Positions 10,842-22,248 of a stretch of 64,000 nucleotides of DNA are shown here, one piece after another. The position numbers and the translations under genes were made by a program. The notes below the pieces were generated by a model that searched no databases, was not told where the DNA came from, and saw only the letters and a list, made by a program, of their open reading frames with translations. The stretch comes from Paratrimastix pyriformis (lineage: Eukaryota > Preaxostyla > Paratrimastigidae): the NCBI GenBank assembly GCA_027972325.1, contig JAPMOS010000140.1, forward strand, positions 5,001-69,000, given 5' to 3'. Positions within the stretch are counted from its first letter, which is position 1. Each line of letters opens with the position of its first letter.

Positions 10842-11222
10842 TGCCGGGCCACCCGCCCCCCGGGGCGGCACCACCCCGCCGAGCCCGCCGCCCGGGCCCC
10901 CTGGGTCAGCAATGCCTTCGGCGGCCACGGCCCGCTGGCCGTACTCAGGGTCCCCTCGGTCGCCGCCTTCATGCCGGCGGGCATCGTGGGCCACCTCCCG
11001 GGCTCGGGGAGCACCCTGGGCGGCCCGGACCGGACCACCATCATGACGGCGCATCCCCTTCGGGTCCGCTCGGGGGTGTTCGACTGTCCGCGGAGCTCCT
11101 CTCGGGAGTTTCGCCTGGAGCCGCTCTGAGCGGTTTGAGCCCCGGTCGGGGGACGCGTCCCGCCCAGCCTTCACCCGCACGTCTCCGCCGACCGGAGGCT
11201 GGCTGAGCGCTTCCCCTGGCTG
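10842..11222 (+). pseudogene. Leucine-rich family pseudogene (N- and C-terminal remnants)
   Basis: Translated pieces match the full-length paralogue out of order of completeness. PWVSNAFGGHGPLAVLRVPS equals PWVDEAFAGHSRLAVLHIPS near residue 100 of that protein. Within 200 bp come FDCP and then ADRRLAERFPWL, which correspond to its C-terminal end. The central part, about 550 residues, is gone and the frame is interrupted. It is a deletion derivative of the family flanking this locus. Confidence 0.7.
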
Positions 11223-11721
11223 AGCAGGTGCAGTTTCCTTCGCTTCCCTTCGCTTCCAATCCCTTTTTCTCACGAAGGGAACTGGGCTGTGGCGGTGGGC
11301 TGTGGCGGTGGGCCGGGGCTGTGGCGGAGCAACCAAGTCATCTGCTGCAGTGGGTGAGAAAAGGGGTCAGTTCGCCAAGGGCGGTCGTCCCTGAGGATGA
11401 TGCACGTGTTCTTTCGGTTGTTGATGGGGACGGTCTTCATCCCAATATACCCGCAGCAGCGACCGGCCGGCTTCTCGGAGAAGAGAGGAAAGCTCGAGTC
11501 TGAGGCATGAACCCATGTGTGAACGAAATTTGATCTTGTAACGGTGTCTGTGGACGACAGCGCTCGATGGTGCTGCCCATCGCGACCACAGCTCTGAAGC
11601 TCACAGCCCCACCAAATTCGGAAATTCCAAGAGAGAAAACAGTGCGCTCACTGTTTTACAAGACCTGACACAGAAGTCTCAAGAGCCACAGTTCAGTCGA
11701 CTCCTCGGTGTTCTCACACGA

Positions 11722-13435
11722 ATGGCCGACGCCAAGCAACAGAAAAAGAAGGAAGAGGCTCCGCAGCCTCTGAGCGAGTCAGAGATTGCGGCCATTGCCA
11801 CCATGGTTTGTTGTTTTGATGCCGTCTTTGTCCTGATCATCGGCCTCGGATAGGGTCCCTACGCAGCCGAGATCAAGGAACGGGAGGAAGACATTCAGAA
11901 GCTGCTTGCCAAAGTGCAGGCCATGATTGGTTACAGAGATTCTGACACAGGTTCCGGGCTCTCGCCCCCCTCGACCTGGGATCTCGCTGCCGATAAGCAG
12001 AAGATCCAGGGTGAGCACCCTCTCAGTGTCGCCCGCTGCGTGTCGATCGTACCCCCTTCGGGCAAGGATAAGGATGCGGCAGGTGCTGCCCCGGCAAAGC
12101 CCGCCGCTGCTGGCGCCCCAGCCGGCGCTGCGGCCGCTGGGGGTCCGGCCGCCGCCGCGGGCGCCGCTGCCCCACCTGCTCCACCAGCTGCCGCACCACT
12201 GGGGGGCCTGCTGGCTGGTCGCCTTCCGGGCGCCCCTGCCGCGCCTCTCTCGACCGATGATCAGACCAAATATGTCATCTCGCTCCATCAATCGGGCAAG
12301 TTTGTGGTGGGCCTGGGTGAAAATGTTGCGCCAACAGGTCCGGTTTCATATATTTTCAGCATATTCACGTCTTTTTCGCGGGGGCTTTCTTTCCTTTTTT
12401 TTTCTTGACATCAGATATCGAAGAAGGCATGCGTGTTGGGTCTGCCGCTGCCACCCGCCAGACTCTTCCGTCACTCCTCTCGCCCGCTGTTCATCCCCTT
12501 TTTTTCGCGTGCGTCTTTGTTTATCTCATCGCGCTCTTTTCCACCCGTCTCCACCACCCCCCGGCAGGTGCGACCGGCAGAAGTTCGCCATCCAGCTGCC
12601 CCTGCCGCCGAAGATCGACCCGCACGTGACCATGATGACGGTCGAGGAGAAGCCCGACGTGACGTACGCGGACGTGGGCGGGGTCAAGGAGCAGCTCGAA
12701 CAGCTCAAGGAAGTCGTCGAGACGCCCCTCCTCCACGTCTGTCGGCTCCTCCTCCTCCCCGGCACCCTTCCCGCTCCCCGGTGTTGGCCACTTTCTCGGC
12801 TCACTCATCGCCATTGGGGGCGGGTTGCTTCTCGACAGCCGGAGCGGTTCGTCTCGCTGGGCATCGACCCCCCAAAGGGCATCCTCCTCTACGGGCCCCC
12901 CGGCACCGGTCCGCCTGGCCCCCCCAGTGTCCCCCTTCCTCCTCCCCATCCCCTCGGACATTGCCATTCGTGGGCTGCTGGGTTCCTCCTCCCGTCCCCT
13001 GGGGCGTGACCCTCCCATTCACATTCGTATTCGTGGGCTGCTTGGATGGTGGTGGGGTGGTGGGGTGGTGGGGACGTCGCAGGGAAGACGCTGGCGGCCC
13101 GTGCCGTGGCCAACCGGACGGAGGCCTGCTTCATCCGCGTCATCGGATCGGAGCTCGTCCAGAGGTCCGCATCGGCCCCTCGTGAACCGTGCGCCCATCA
13201 TCACCATCATCATCCAATCATCACCATCCAATCATCACCATCCAATGACAATCATCCAATCACAATCATCCAATCACAATCATCCAATCACAATCATCCA
13301 ATTATCATCATCCAATTATCACCATCCAATCACCATCACCATCCAACCACCATCCAACCACCATCATCCAATCACCATCATCCAATCACCATCATCCAAT
13401 CACCATCATCCAATCACCACCATCCAATCACCACC

Positions 13436-13468
<33 letters not shown>

Positions 13469-14519
13469 CAACCATCATCATCCAATCATCATCGGCGCCA
13501 TCTGCCCTCTGCCTTCTTTCCCTCGTTCTTCGTTTCCGCTGCTGCGCGTTGCTTGCCTTCGGGTGCCGTGCCCGCATCTCTCACCATTGTTCCGTTCCCC
13601 CCACCCGGCACCCGGCACGGCGCATAGGTACGTGGGCGAGGGCGCCCGGATGGTGCGCGAGCTCTTCCAGATGGCCCGCCAGAAGAAGGCCTGCATCATC
13701 TTCTTCGATGAAATCGATGCCATCGGCGGTCCGCATTGCCCCCCATCGCCCCCGACCTTCTATCATTCCCCTCGTCGCCTTTTGCTTTTGGGGGGTTTGG
13801 CAAGGCGGCTTCCTCTTTGCCCGCCCTGCGACCCCTCTTCTCATCCGCTCCTCATCCGCCGCTCCTCGCCCCCACCCACCCACCCACCCGCTCGGCTGGG
13901 CCTGCCCCTGGCCTGCCCAGGGACCCGGTTCGACGACAACGGGACGGGCGAGAACGAGGTGCAGCGGACGATGCTCGAGCTGCTCAACCAGCTGGACGGC
14001 TTCGAGTCCCGCGGCCCCATCAAGGTCGGCATACCCCCCCCCCCCCCCCCCCTCGTGTGTGTATCTGCCTTCCCCCCGTGTGCTTCTGCCTCTCCACCGC
14101 TCCGCCTTCATGCCCGCTCATCCCTGCCCATCTGCACCTCTGTGCCTATGCGCACGTGGTGGCAGGTGCTGATGGCCACCAACCGGCCCGACACGCTCGA
14201 CCCCGCCCTGCTGCGTCCGGGCCGGCTGGACCGCAAGGTGGAGTTCGGGCTGCCCGACCTCGAGGGCCGCGCCCAGATTTTCAAGATCCACGCCCGCTCG
14301 ATGAACTGCGAGCGCGGCATCCGGTTCGACCTGCTCTCGCGTCTCTGCCCCAACTGCACCGGGGCTGATATTCGGTCGGTCTGCACCGAGGCGGGGATGT
14401 TCGCCATCCGGTCCATCAAGAAGGCCGTCTCGGAGAAGAACTTCCTGGATGCAATCAACAAGGTCATCAAGGGCTACGCAAAGTTCAGCGCCACCCCCAA
14501 GTACATGGTCTACAACTAG
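11722..14519 (+). CDS. RPT1: 26S proteasome regulatory ATPase RPT1 (PSMC2)
   Basis: AAA ATPase of the 19S base ring, which unfolds ubiquitinated substrates and feeds them into the 20S core. Nine exons: 11722..11805, 11854..12337, 12415..12439, 12568..12736, 12839..12908, 13083..13164, 13628..13728, 13921..14024, 14166..14519; 490 aa. Visible motifs: [12 protein letters not shown] (OB region), Walker A GPPGTGKT split by an intron, Walker [13 protein letters not shown], sensor [20 protein letters not shown], and the C-terminal [12 protein letters not shown] typical of RPT1. All junctions keep phase. Oddity: about 70 residues of Ala/Pro/Gly-rich sequence are inserted in the N-terminal region after [12 protein letters not shown], before [15 protein letters not shown]. 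The start fits [10 protein letters not shown] before a short first intron. Confidence 0.97.
13196..13492 (+). repeat. CATC/CAAT repeat filling RPT1 intron 6
   Basis: Imperfect TCACCATCCAATCA units occupy most of the 463-bp intron 13165-13627, similar in flavour to the SMC1 intron repeat. Confidence 0.9.
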
Positions 14520-14946
14520 GCCAGGCCGCACACACACCCCAGGCCATTCAATCATCTCCTCCTTCCCCCCTTCCCCCATGTGAATGCGTGCTGTTTTTTC
14601 CCCCCGCGGCGAGCGGAATGCGAGACACCCTCGGGTTCCTCCACCATCGCGTGTTTTTGCCCTCGCTCGGACAGGGGAGGTGGGTAGGGTGGCTGAGGCC
14701 GTGGTCGGCATCAAAACGACCATCGCTTCTTTACTCCCCGAAAATCGACGGCGGGCCTTGCGAACCGAGCGGCGGGGAGGCAAGCTGACCGTGCCGGCCC
14801 GTGGGTCGATGTCATCGGGCTCTACCCGCTGGTCCGGCATGAACGAGGCCAAACACCACATCGCCCGCAAGGCGCCCTCCCTTCCGACATGCATCCTGTG
14901 GGGCGGGGTGGTTATGGCGGTGATCGGGGTCATCATTTTCTTTTTT

Positions 14947-15651
14947 ATGAAGAAGCGGAACACGGAGTCATCGGTTTTGATCTTTGGCGGGGCTGCTGGT
15001 CTGTTGGCCTCTTTTCCAACTTTCACTCATTGGATTTTAGTTGACATCACTGCCACAACAAAGGCCGACATTTTGCTGAAGACGTCGTACGAATCCGGAA
15101 ACGCGCAGACTTTCGGGGGGGTCGGCCGGAACATCGCCGCAAACATGGCCACCCTCGGAAAGCTCTTTGCTCCATCAACGCCCCCTCGTATCACGTTGGT
15201 TTCTCCGATTGGTGGCGATTGGTTCGGACACTCCATCAAGGATCATCTCACAACCCTTGGTCTGTCCATCTCGTCACACCCCCACAACCAATCTCGGCGG
15301 CGGTGGTACAGGTGTGGATACCGCCCACCTGATTCGGTGCCCTGACAAGCGAACGGCCAGCTCGATCATCCTCTTCGATCGGCAGGGCGACTGGTACACG
15401 TGTGCCGCAGATTTCGGCATCATGCAGATGTTCACCCCGCAGCGGGTCTGTTTGATCCCCACGCACCTCCACACTGTCCACATGCACTCCCCTCGCACGG
15501 GCCTGCTGTCCGCCTGCCGCCTGCTGTCCGCCTGCCGCCTGCTGTCCGCCTGCTGTCCGCCTGCTGTCCGCCTGCTGTCCGCCACTCCTCCTCATCAGCT
15601 GCGCGCGTGTCGTGTCCGTGTCGGCATCGGTGTGTGTGGGTGGTTGGGCTG

Positions 15652-15692
<41 letters not shown>

Positions 15693-16901
15693 CGGAAGAT
15701 TGTGGAAGAGCTGGACCGGCTGGCCAAGGGGGCCCGGCTGGTGGTTGCCGACAGCAACCTGTCGCCCGCGGCGCTGGACGCCCTGACCGCCGCCTGCCAG
15801 CGGCGCGGGCTGCCCGTGGTGGGGACGCCCGTCTCGGTGCCCAAGGTGCTGCCCTTCGGGCCCCTGCTGGACCGGCTGGCGGTGCTGACCCTCAACGAGC
15901 ATGAGCTGCTCCGCCTGGCCCCGGCGACTATGCCCCCGGGCTGGGCCCCCGTCCACGGGCCCTGGCTCCGGCGGGCCCTGCGTGCCGGCTGGTTGGCGGC
16001 CCAGCCGACGAGCGAGGCGGCCGCGGCGGCGGACTGGGACGAGCAGGCCGAGCAGGAGGAGACCCGCCTGCTGCGGGAGGGCCGGCTGCGGGTTCACTAC
16101 CCACACTGGATGGACTCCGACCGGCAGAGGGCCGAGCGGCGCCTCGAGGCCGCCTACCGACGCGCCGTTTGCGCTCGGGAGGCAGCCAAGATCACGGTCG
16201 GCGCCCCCTCCCGAACCCGCCATACTGGGTAATGATGATGATGGTGGTGGTGATGATGTTGATGATGACTGGATGACTGGATGATGGATGGATGGATGAT
16301 GCCCCCCGAAAACGAGAAGCCTCCTCCCGCGGCCAGCCTCATCACCTTGCGGGGTCCTCTTCTTCCGCGGTTGCAGGCGGCGGGGCAGCCCCTGACGGAG
16401 GCGGCCCTGGGCGGATGCCTCTGGGACGAGATGGAGCGGCTCCGATGGGTGGGCGCCCAGGGGGCCCGCATGGTGGTGCTCCACTTCGGGCCCCGTGGCA
16501 TTCGGGTCCTCCTCCGTGACGATCCGCCCGCCCCCAACAACGCCACGGGCGCGGTGGTGGGTGGTGATGCTGACGGGCCCCTGGGCCCCTGGTTCGACTA
16601 CGTGCTGCACCCGGCCTTCGAGGCCAACGTCAGCACCACCGTCGGGGCGGGCGACTCCTTTGACGGTGCCTTCCTCTTCTCCCTGCTGCACCAGGGGACC
16701 CTGGGCCGAGGCTCCCGGCGGGTGGGGGTGCCTGAGGTGCTGGCCGGGGTGCGGCTGGGCAGCGAGCTGGCCAAGATGACCGTCGAGGCGACCGGGGCCA
16801 CCCGGGGCGACCTGACCACCCGCCGCCAGCTCGAGCAGATCCTCAACAGCACCGCCGCCCTGCCCCTGACCCCGGCCCCGCCACCCGTCGCCTATTTATG
16901 A
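14947..16901 (+). CDS. PfkB-family carbohydrate/nucleoside kinase (pseudouridine kinase-like)
   Basis: Five exons keeping phase: 14947..14998, 15041..15259, 15312..15445, 15699..16196, 16377..16901; 475 aa. The start MKKRNTESSVLIFGG places the first strand where PfkB proteins begin; a longer in-frame start at 14839 would add a hydrophobic stretch. Motifs: FGGVGRNIAANMATLG (PfkB signature 1, most like pseudouridine kinases), VVADSNL, LTLNEHEL, and the catalytic signature VGAGDSFDGAFLFSLL near the C-terminus, with the anion-hole/base Asp. These enzymes phosphorylate sugars or nucleosides with ATP; substrate choice is inferred. An insertion of roughly 90 mostly charged/Ala-rich residues follows LTLNEHELLRLAP. 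The acceptor of intron 3 sits directly after a poly-G run. Confidence 0.85.
15656..15692. repeat. Poly-G tract at the 3' end of a PfkB-gene intron
   Basis: More than 30 consecutive G just before the presumed acceptor (GGCGGAAG, then ATTGTGG). The exact exon start here is the least certain of this gene. Confidence 0.9.
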
Positions 16902-17216
16902 GCAAATCTCACCCGTCGACTGTTCGCACAAAGTGCAACAAGCAGGAGACTGGCTTTGAGGGGTGGAAAACGAAAAGGTGTGTCGTCGGCTCGCGGGCCG
17001 GGAAAAGCCAGAGGAAGAAGATGAAGCGGGAGGGGCGGGTGGGCAGCGTGGGGCAATGTGTTGGCTGTCGATCGATCAGGGGGGGGGGAGTGAGTGGGTC
17101 AAGGGTGATGGAGAAGGGCTGACCAGGTGGCTGGGAAGACGATCTTGCGCAAAGGCATGCTGGGCAAGGGTCGCCAGTTTGATGAGCCGCTCGCTGGCTC
17201 CAGTAAACCTATCGCA
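16902..17216 (+). other. Intergenic spacer between PfkB gene and tRNA
   Basis: About 315 bp, purine-rich, with short open frames only. No gene or clear regulatory motif seen. It presumably holds the 3' end of the PfkB transcript. Confidence 0.6.
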
Positions 17217-17290
17217 GCCCGCTTAGCTCAGAATGGCAGAGCGCTAGACTCTTAATCTAGTGGTCGTGGGTTCAACTCCCACAGCGGGCG
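17217..17290 (+). tRNA. tRNA-Lys (anticodon CTT)
   Basis: A complete cloverleaf can be drawn. Acceptor stem GCCCGCT pairs with AGCGGGC, D arm GCTC..GAGC, anticodon stem CTAGA/TCTAG with loop CTCTTAA (anticodon CTT, reading AAG), and T arm GTGGG-TTCAACT-CCCAC. There is no intron. CCA is not encoded, as usual in eukaryotes. It is followed immediately by an oligo-T run. Confidence 0.95.
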
Positions 17291-17300
17291 TTTTTTTTTT
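17291..17300 (+). terminator. RNA polymerase III oligo-T terminator
   Basis: Ten T directly after the tRNA 3' end, the standard Pol III stop signal. Confidence 0.9.
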
Positions 17301-17671
17301 CCCCCTGCGCGGACCGGTCTGACAATTGTCTCAGCGCCTGGCGGATCCCCCCTCCCCCCGGCCACGGAGCCCGGAGCAGACAACTATACCCGCCCTGGAG
17401 GGAGGTCCCCGCCCCCCTCGACCCTCCGAACAAGCGACCCCACCCTGTGGGGGAAGAGGCCGATGGTGGTTCGCTGGGACTCTTTTGATTTCATTCGATG
17501 TTCCGGGTTCGTGGGTAGGCAACCCCGTCCCCCGGGTCGCTCACCCCACCTGGGGGCCCACGGGCGGTCGGTAAAAGGCAGCGGGCGTCTCGTCGTGTGA
17601 TCGTATCGACCTCAATCAGCCCCGAGACGGTCGATGGTCGTGTCGGCCTCTCTCTTCGGGATCGCCGGGGG

Positions 17672-17688
17672 GGGGGGGGGGGGGGGGG
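17672..17688. repeat. Poly-G homopolymer
   Basis: An uninterrupted G run in the intergenic stretch after tRNA-Lys. Confidence 0.9.
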
Positions 17689-17771
17689 TTGACCAAATGC
17701 CGGTGCCCATCATCTCGATCGGCCCGGAGAAGTGGCTCTGCTCCCGCCATCGACCGAGACGACGGCCTGGA

Positions 17772-17940
17772 TCAGCGCCCAGATGATGGACGGGGAGGTT
17801 CGCACTCCGTTCCAATGCAGGCACTTTCGGTTGGTTCGGCCCGGAGGAATGATCAGCGCCCAGATGATGGATGGACGAAGAGGTGCGCACTCAGTTCCAA
17901 TGCAGGCATTTCCAGTACGTAGTTGGTTCGGCCGTGTGTG
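17772..17940 (+). repeat. Two-copy tandem duplication (~85 bp) downstream of tRNA-Lys
   Basis: CGCCCAGATGATGGA, then GTTCCAATGCAGGCA and GGTTCGGCC, appear in order twice, in 17772-17855 and 17856-17935, with small differences. Confidence 0.8.
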
Positions 17941-17943
17941 TTG

Positions 17944-18145
17944 CGGGCAGCACCTTGGGGGAGGAGCCACGGACCCCCCTGCCCTGCCCGCAATTGTCTG
18001 GCAGCGCCTGTCGAATGATGGCGGATCCCCTGTTGCGGGGGGCAGCACCTTGGGGGAGGAGCCACTGCCCCGCAATTGTCTGGCAACGCCTGTCGAATGG
18101 CGGATCCCCTGTTGTTGCGGGGGGCAGCACCTTGGGGGAGGAGCC
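17944..18145 (+). repeat. Tandem repeat with GCACCTTGGGGGAGGAGCC core
   Basis: The core GCACCTTGGGGGAGGAGCC occurs three times (about 17950, 18045 and 18127). Between them AATTGTCTGGCA, GCCTGTCGAA and GGCGGATCCCCTG recur. A degenerate relative (AATTGTCTCAGCGCC, then GGCGGATCCCC) lies at 17324-17350 beside the tRNA. Confidence 0.8.
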
Positions 18146-18679
18146 GACGGGCCAAGAAGAACAAGGGTCCATCCAGCCCGCGGTGGGGGGGCCATTCATC
18201 CGAATGGCGGTGGGGGACTTCCCTCTGACCCCCCCCTGCCCGCGCCTCCCCTGCCCTCACCACCGCAAAACGGCACCCCCGCTCTCTGGCAAGGGCCTCC
18301 CGACGGACGATGACGAGACGAGCGGAGGGGCCGACGTGTCTTAACGGGACGCCCCGCCGGGGTGGGCGGGGGCAGCGGACAAAAAACGACACGACGAGAG
18401 GGGCAGGCCAACCGATGCAGAGGAAGACGAAGACGAAGAAGACCATCACGAGAAACAGACGGGCCGGGAGGGGACGGGACGAGCAATGAGAGCACCCCCC
18501 CCCCCCCCGAGAGCACCAGACGGGACGAGGAGAGAAAACGGGGGGGCCGCCAGACACAGACCCCCCCGCGAAACCGAGCCGATTGGGGGTGGAGTGGGGG
18601 TGTGGAGGGTGGGAGAGAGGGTGGGGGAGGTGACGGCGGCGGGGGGGTCATGGGCGATGCGCGGGTCGGGTCGGGACGC
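18146..18679 (+). other. Intergenic, C- and G-rich, no gene seen
   Basis: Between the duplications and the 3' end of NOP56. Open frames on both strands are Pro/Gly/Arg-rich and lack recognisable domains. This part probably includes the NOP56 3' UTR. Confidence 0.5.
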
Positions 18680-20821
18680 TCATTCGGCCACGGGCTCGGC
18701 CTCGACGCGGGCCTTCTTCTTCTTCTTCTTCTTCTCGCCCTCGGCGGGGGCAGGGGCGGCCTCCTCAGCGGCGGGGGTGGCGGGGGCCTCGGAGGCGGCG
18801 GCGGCGAGGACCTCGTCGGTGGAGGCGGTCGCGCGACGCTTCTTCTTGTGTTCCTTCTTCGGGGTCGCGGCCGCATCGGCGGCGGGCGCCTCGGCGGCGG
18901 CGGCAAGGGCGGCCTCGGCAATCTGCGGGTGGGGGTGGTCAATCAGAGAATATCCGTATTGATCAATGCAAAGGCGATCATAAGAATCACCCAGCTGAGG
19001 TGCGGTGCGGTGCGATGCGGTGCGGTGCGGACCTTCTTGGCGGCCTCACGCATGACGACCAGGTTCTTGCGGGGCGTGACGCCCTCCTCGTAGAAGCGCA
19101 GGCGCTCCTCGACCTGCTCGTGCATCATCTCACCGTAGACCTGGGTGGGGTTCTCTGCGCACACACGCAGCAGCCGAACAGCCGAACAGCCGAGACGAGA
19201 GATGATGATGAGATGAGGTGAGGTCGGCATATGATGGTGGCTCCCTCCTCCTCATCTGATCATCCAGCGCAGGGGGGCGGGGGCCGGGGGTGGGGGGCAG
19301 GCGGACCGCCGAAGGAGTCGATGCGGGAGCACATGGCGCACTTGTTGGCCAGGTAGCGCGAGATGCGGCCCTTGTTCTTGGCGGCGGCCTTGCCCACGAA
19401 GCTGCTGTGGAAGATCAGGCCGTACTTGGGGGTGTTCGACTTGGTCTTCAGGGCCCGGAAGAGGGCCTTCTCGGCGCCCAGGATCTGCACCGTCGAGGCG
19501 GGGAACTTGGACAGGTTGGTCAGCGAGCCGGCGTGGGAGACCAGCCGGGCGCCCACCAGCACGCCCACCAGGGCGCTCAGGTTGGGGGCGACGGTGTTCA
19601 TCTTGGTGGTCAGGTAGGTGCGAAGCTTCTCACGGTAGGCCGACATGTCGACCACACGCTGGGCAAACTGCACCACGTGCTGCATATCCATCTCGGACAG
19701 GTCGAAACCTGCGCACCGGGGAGGAAACAAGAAAAAGGATGAGTGGATGGTACCCAACGGGTCATGCAGCCGCCCTCCACAACCAATACAAAATACAAAA
19801 AAAGATGCGCCGGAGAGTGTGAAAAAGAAGGGGCAGACCCATGGAGATGCGGGCCGTCTGGAGGATCTCGAGGGCCTTGGCTCCGTCCTTGGTGATCTCC
19901 TCCAGGCCGGCAAGGGACTCGTCCGTCAGCGAGCTGCGGTTCTTGATGAAGCAGATCAGCTTGGCGTAGGTGATGTTGTCGTCCACCATCCGGGCAAGCT
20001 CGGGGAAGTGGCCGCCGTACCACTCCCTGCGGAAAAAAAGCGAAGTGACGACGGCAGATCGATGATGATGGGTATGAGTGTCAAATCTCCAAAGTCAAAT
20101 CGGTGAGCCACAGACTTGGCACGCATGGACATCTTGTTGATATCCTTATCGAGCTGATCGAACAGGAAGACGGCCTGCTTGACCATGTTATCCATGCTGT
20201 TCACATCGAACTTCACCTTAGTGCGAGAATAAGCGTGAGCAAGAGCCAGCTGGGCCTTCTCCATATCTAAGAAGGCGCAACAAAAAGAATTGGGCAAGGA
20301 AGAGGTTGAGTGTGGGTGTTCAGTGATCAAATCAGACCAGTCAGAGCAAGCTGGGGGAAAAAGTTGGGCAGATGGAAGCGAATACCACGGAAGAGCTCCT
20401 GAGTGGTCTCATCGCAAACACAGGGAACGCCCAGAGTTTCCTGAACGGCGGCACCAAGCTTAGGATCGCCGCACCCCACCTGGAAAGTGGCCTCGCCCTT
20501 AGAAGGCTTCGGCAGATTGGTGCGGAGGAAGTTGATCATATCCTCGCCAAGAATGCCTATCCCGAGGAATGAGTGGGAAGATTGGATGAAGAGTGTCCCC
20601 CAAAAGAGATTCTCAAAAAACTACCAACCATTGGCAAGATCGTTAATTTGAGCGAGAGCGTTCTCGGGCATCTTGAAGGGCGAGAAAGCGGTCAGCTTCA
20701 CCATTTTCCCGAACCGAGCCATCTCAAGAATGTTCTTCTCATCCTGGACAACAGCACCATCGGTGTTGGCCTCAAAAAGAGCGATACCGAAAGCCGACTC
20801 GAACAAAAGATAGGTCTTCAT
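18680..20821 (-). CDS. NOP56: Nucleolar protein NOP56 (box C/D snoRNP core)
   Basis: Core protein of box C/D small nucleolar RNPs that guide 2'-O-methylation of rRNA with fibrillarin, NOP58 and SNU13. Seven exons, listed on the minus strand: 20821..20629, 20556..20338, 20266..20116, 20026..19839, 19708..19307, 19154..19033, 18922..18680; 505 aa, all in phase. N-terminal domain [15 protein letters not shown]; coiled-coil/NOP domain with [38 protein letters not shown] and the highly conserved [24 protein letters not shown]. The NOP56-type extension [19 protein letters not shown] distinguishes it from NOP58. The tail ends in an Ala/Glu-rich segment with eight consecutive Lys ([20 protein letters not shown]). 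Introns are 70-150 bp with GTCCG/GTCTG/GTTGG donors. Confidence 0.97.
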
Positions 20822-22214
20822 GAGGTTCCTCGAGTTCAGGCCTTTCACCCCGGTGACACGAACTAATCCCTCCTTCACTGCCAGCTTCTCTTTCCACTGT
20901 CCACAGGGGACTCGCAGTGAAAAGGGGTTGCCGATCATGCGTAGGAATGTGTATTTGGGGGTGGAGACAAGTAATACATTCCTGATCTGATAGCTCCTGC
21001 TCACTTCCTCGCTTTCTCCTTTCCTCTCCTCTCCCTCCGAGAAGGCGCGAAGAAGGCGTTTGATCGCTGCTGCGGATCTATTAATATTGGTCTGGGGACC
21101 GTCCCATCCCCAAAACCTGGAGAACAAGCGCATCATGATCGAAGGTGGTGGGGACGACTGCCCCGGGCGAACCGAAGGGGGCTGAAGCAGCAAGCGGCCG
21201 TGGGCCAGGGCCAAAGGAAGGGAAGGAAGGTGTTCGGGGTGCGGGCTCGACCCGGCACCTACCTCAGCCAGGGGAACCACTCAGTCCGCCGTGGATGATG
21301 GGACGGGGCCGCCAGCGGGACGCATCGACGCGCCCAATAGCTGGCGGCAGTGGGGTCTTGGAGCTGCGGGCGCGGGTGCGGGTGCGGGGCTCCGCGAGGC
21401 GGGGCGTGCCGGTGTCGGGGTTGGTGCCGGACGGGGCGGGAATGATGGATGTGGGCGTCGGGCGGAGGAATGGCGGGGGAGCTCAGGTCCGGGACGGGGC
21501 TGCGGTTGGGGTGGCTGCGGCCCCGCCCGGCCCACCGTCGGAAGGGCGAAGGGGGCCTCTTCTTGAACTTGTCTGCGCCCTCGCAAATACACAGCATGTT
21601 CTTTGGCCATCATCCGCGGGGGCCCCCCGACGCGCGACCCCAGCGAAACGGTTCGATGATGCGAGTAGTTCGCGGCCCCGCCCAGCGAGCAGCCGACTGC
21701 ATCGGGAACGGCCGCCACCCAAGGGGCAGGGCGGGGTGGCTGAGGATGGGAACGTTTGGCGGCGTGAGGAAGGCCGTTGGCACACGAGCAGCGCAGGGGT
21801 GCGGTTGGCCGACCTTGGGGTGCGCTCCTGGCTGGGGCGGGGGACGATGGCCGGGTCGTCAGACCGGGACGTCGGGGGGGACGGGGAAGGGGGGGAAGGG
21901 GAGTAGTGAACGAACGCCGCGTCGTCTGCCGCGGGTAGGCGGGTCTGGATGAGCGGTGCCACGAGGAGGGCGAGGCTCGTGGAGTGGAGGATGCCAGCCG
22001 CACACCCGTGGGGTGAGGACACACCATTCGCACCCGCGAAGCGAGGGGCACCACCGCTCAGCGTTCCCGTGATGGGAGAGGGTGGCCAGGGGAAGGTGGG
22101 GAGAGTTTTTTTTTTTTTTTTGGGGGGGGGGGGGTGCGGGTGAGGTGGGCCGCGGATATGAGCAGGGTCGGGGTGGCGTCGACTGGCCGGGCGGGGCGGC
22201 GGAGCCTGGTGGCC

Positions 22215-22248
<34 letters not shown>

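Noticed and set aside
14584-14946. Membrane-anchored N-terminus for the PfkB kinase (ATG at 14839 or 14584)
   Set aside because: The ATG at 14947 gives the normal short PfkB N-terminus; the upstream hydrophobic stretch has no counterpart in the family.
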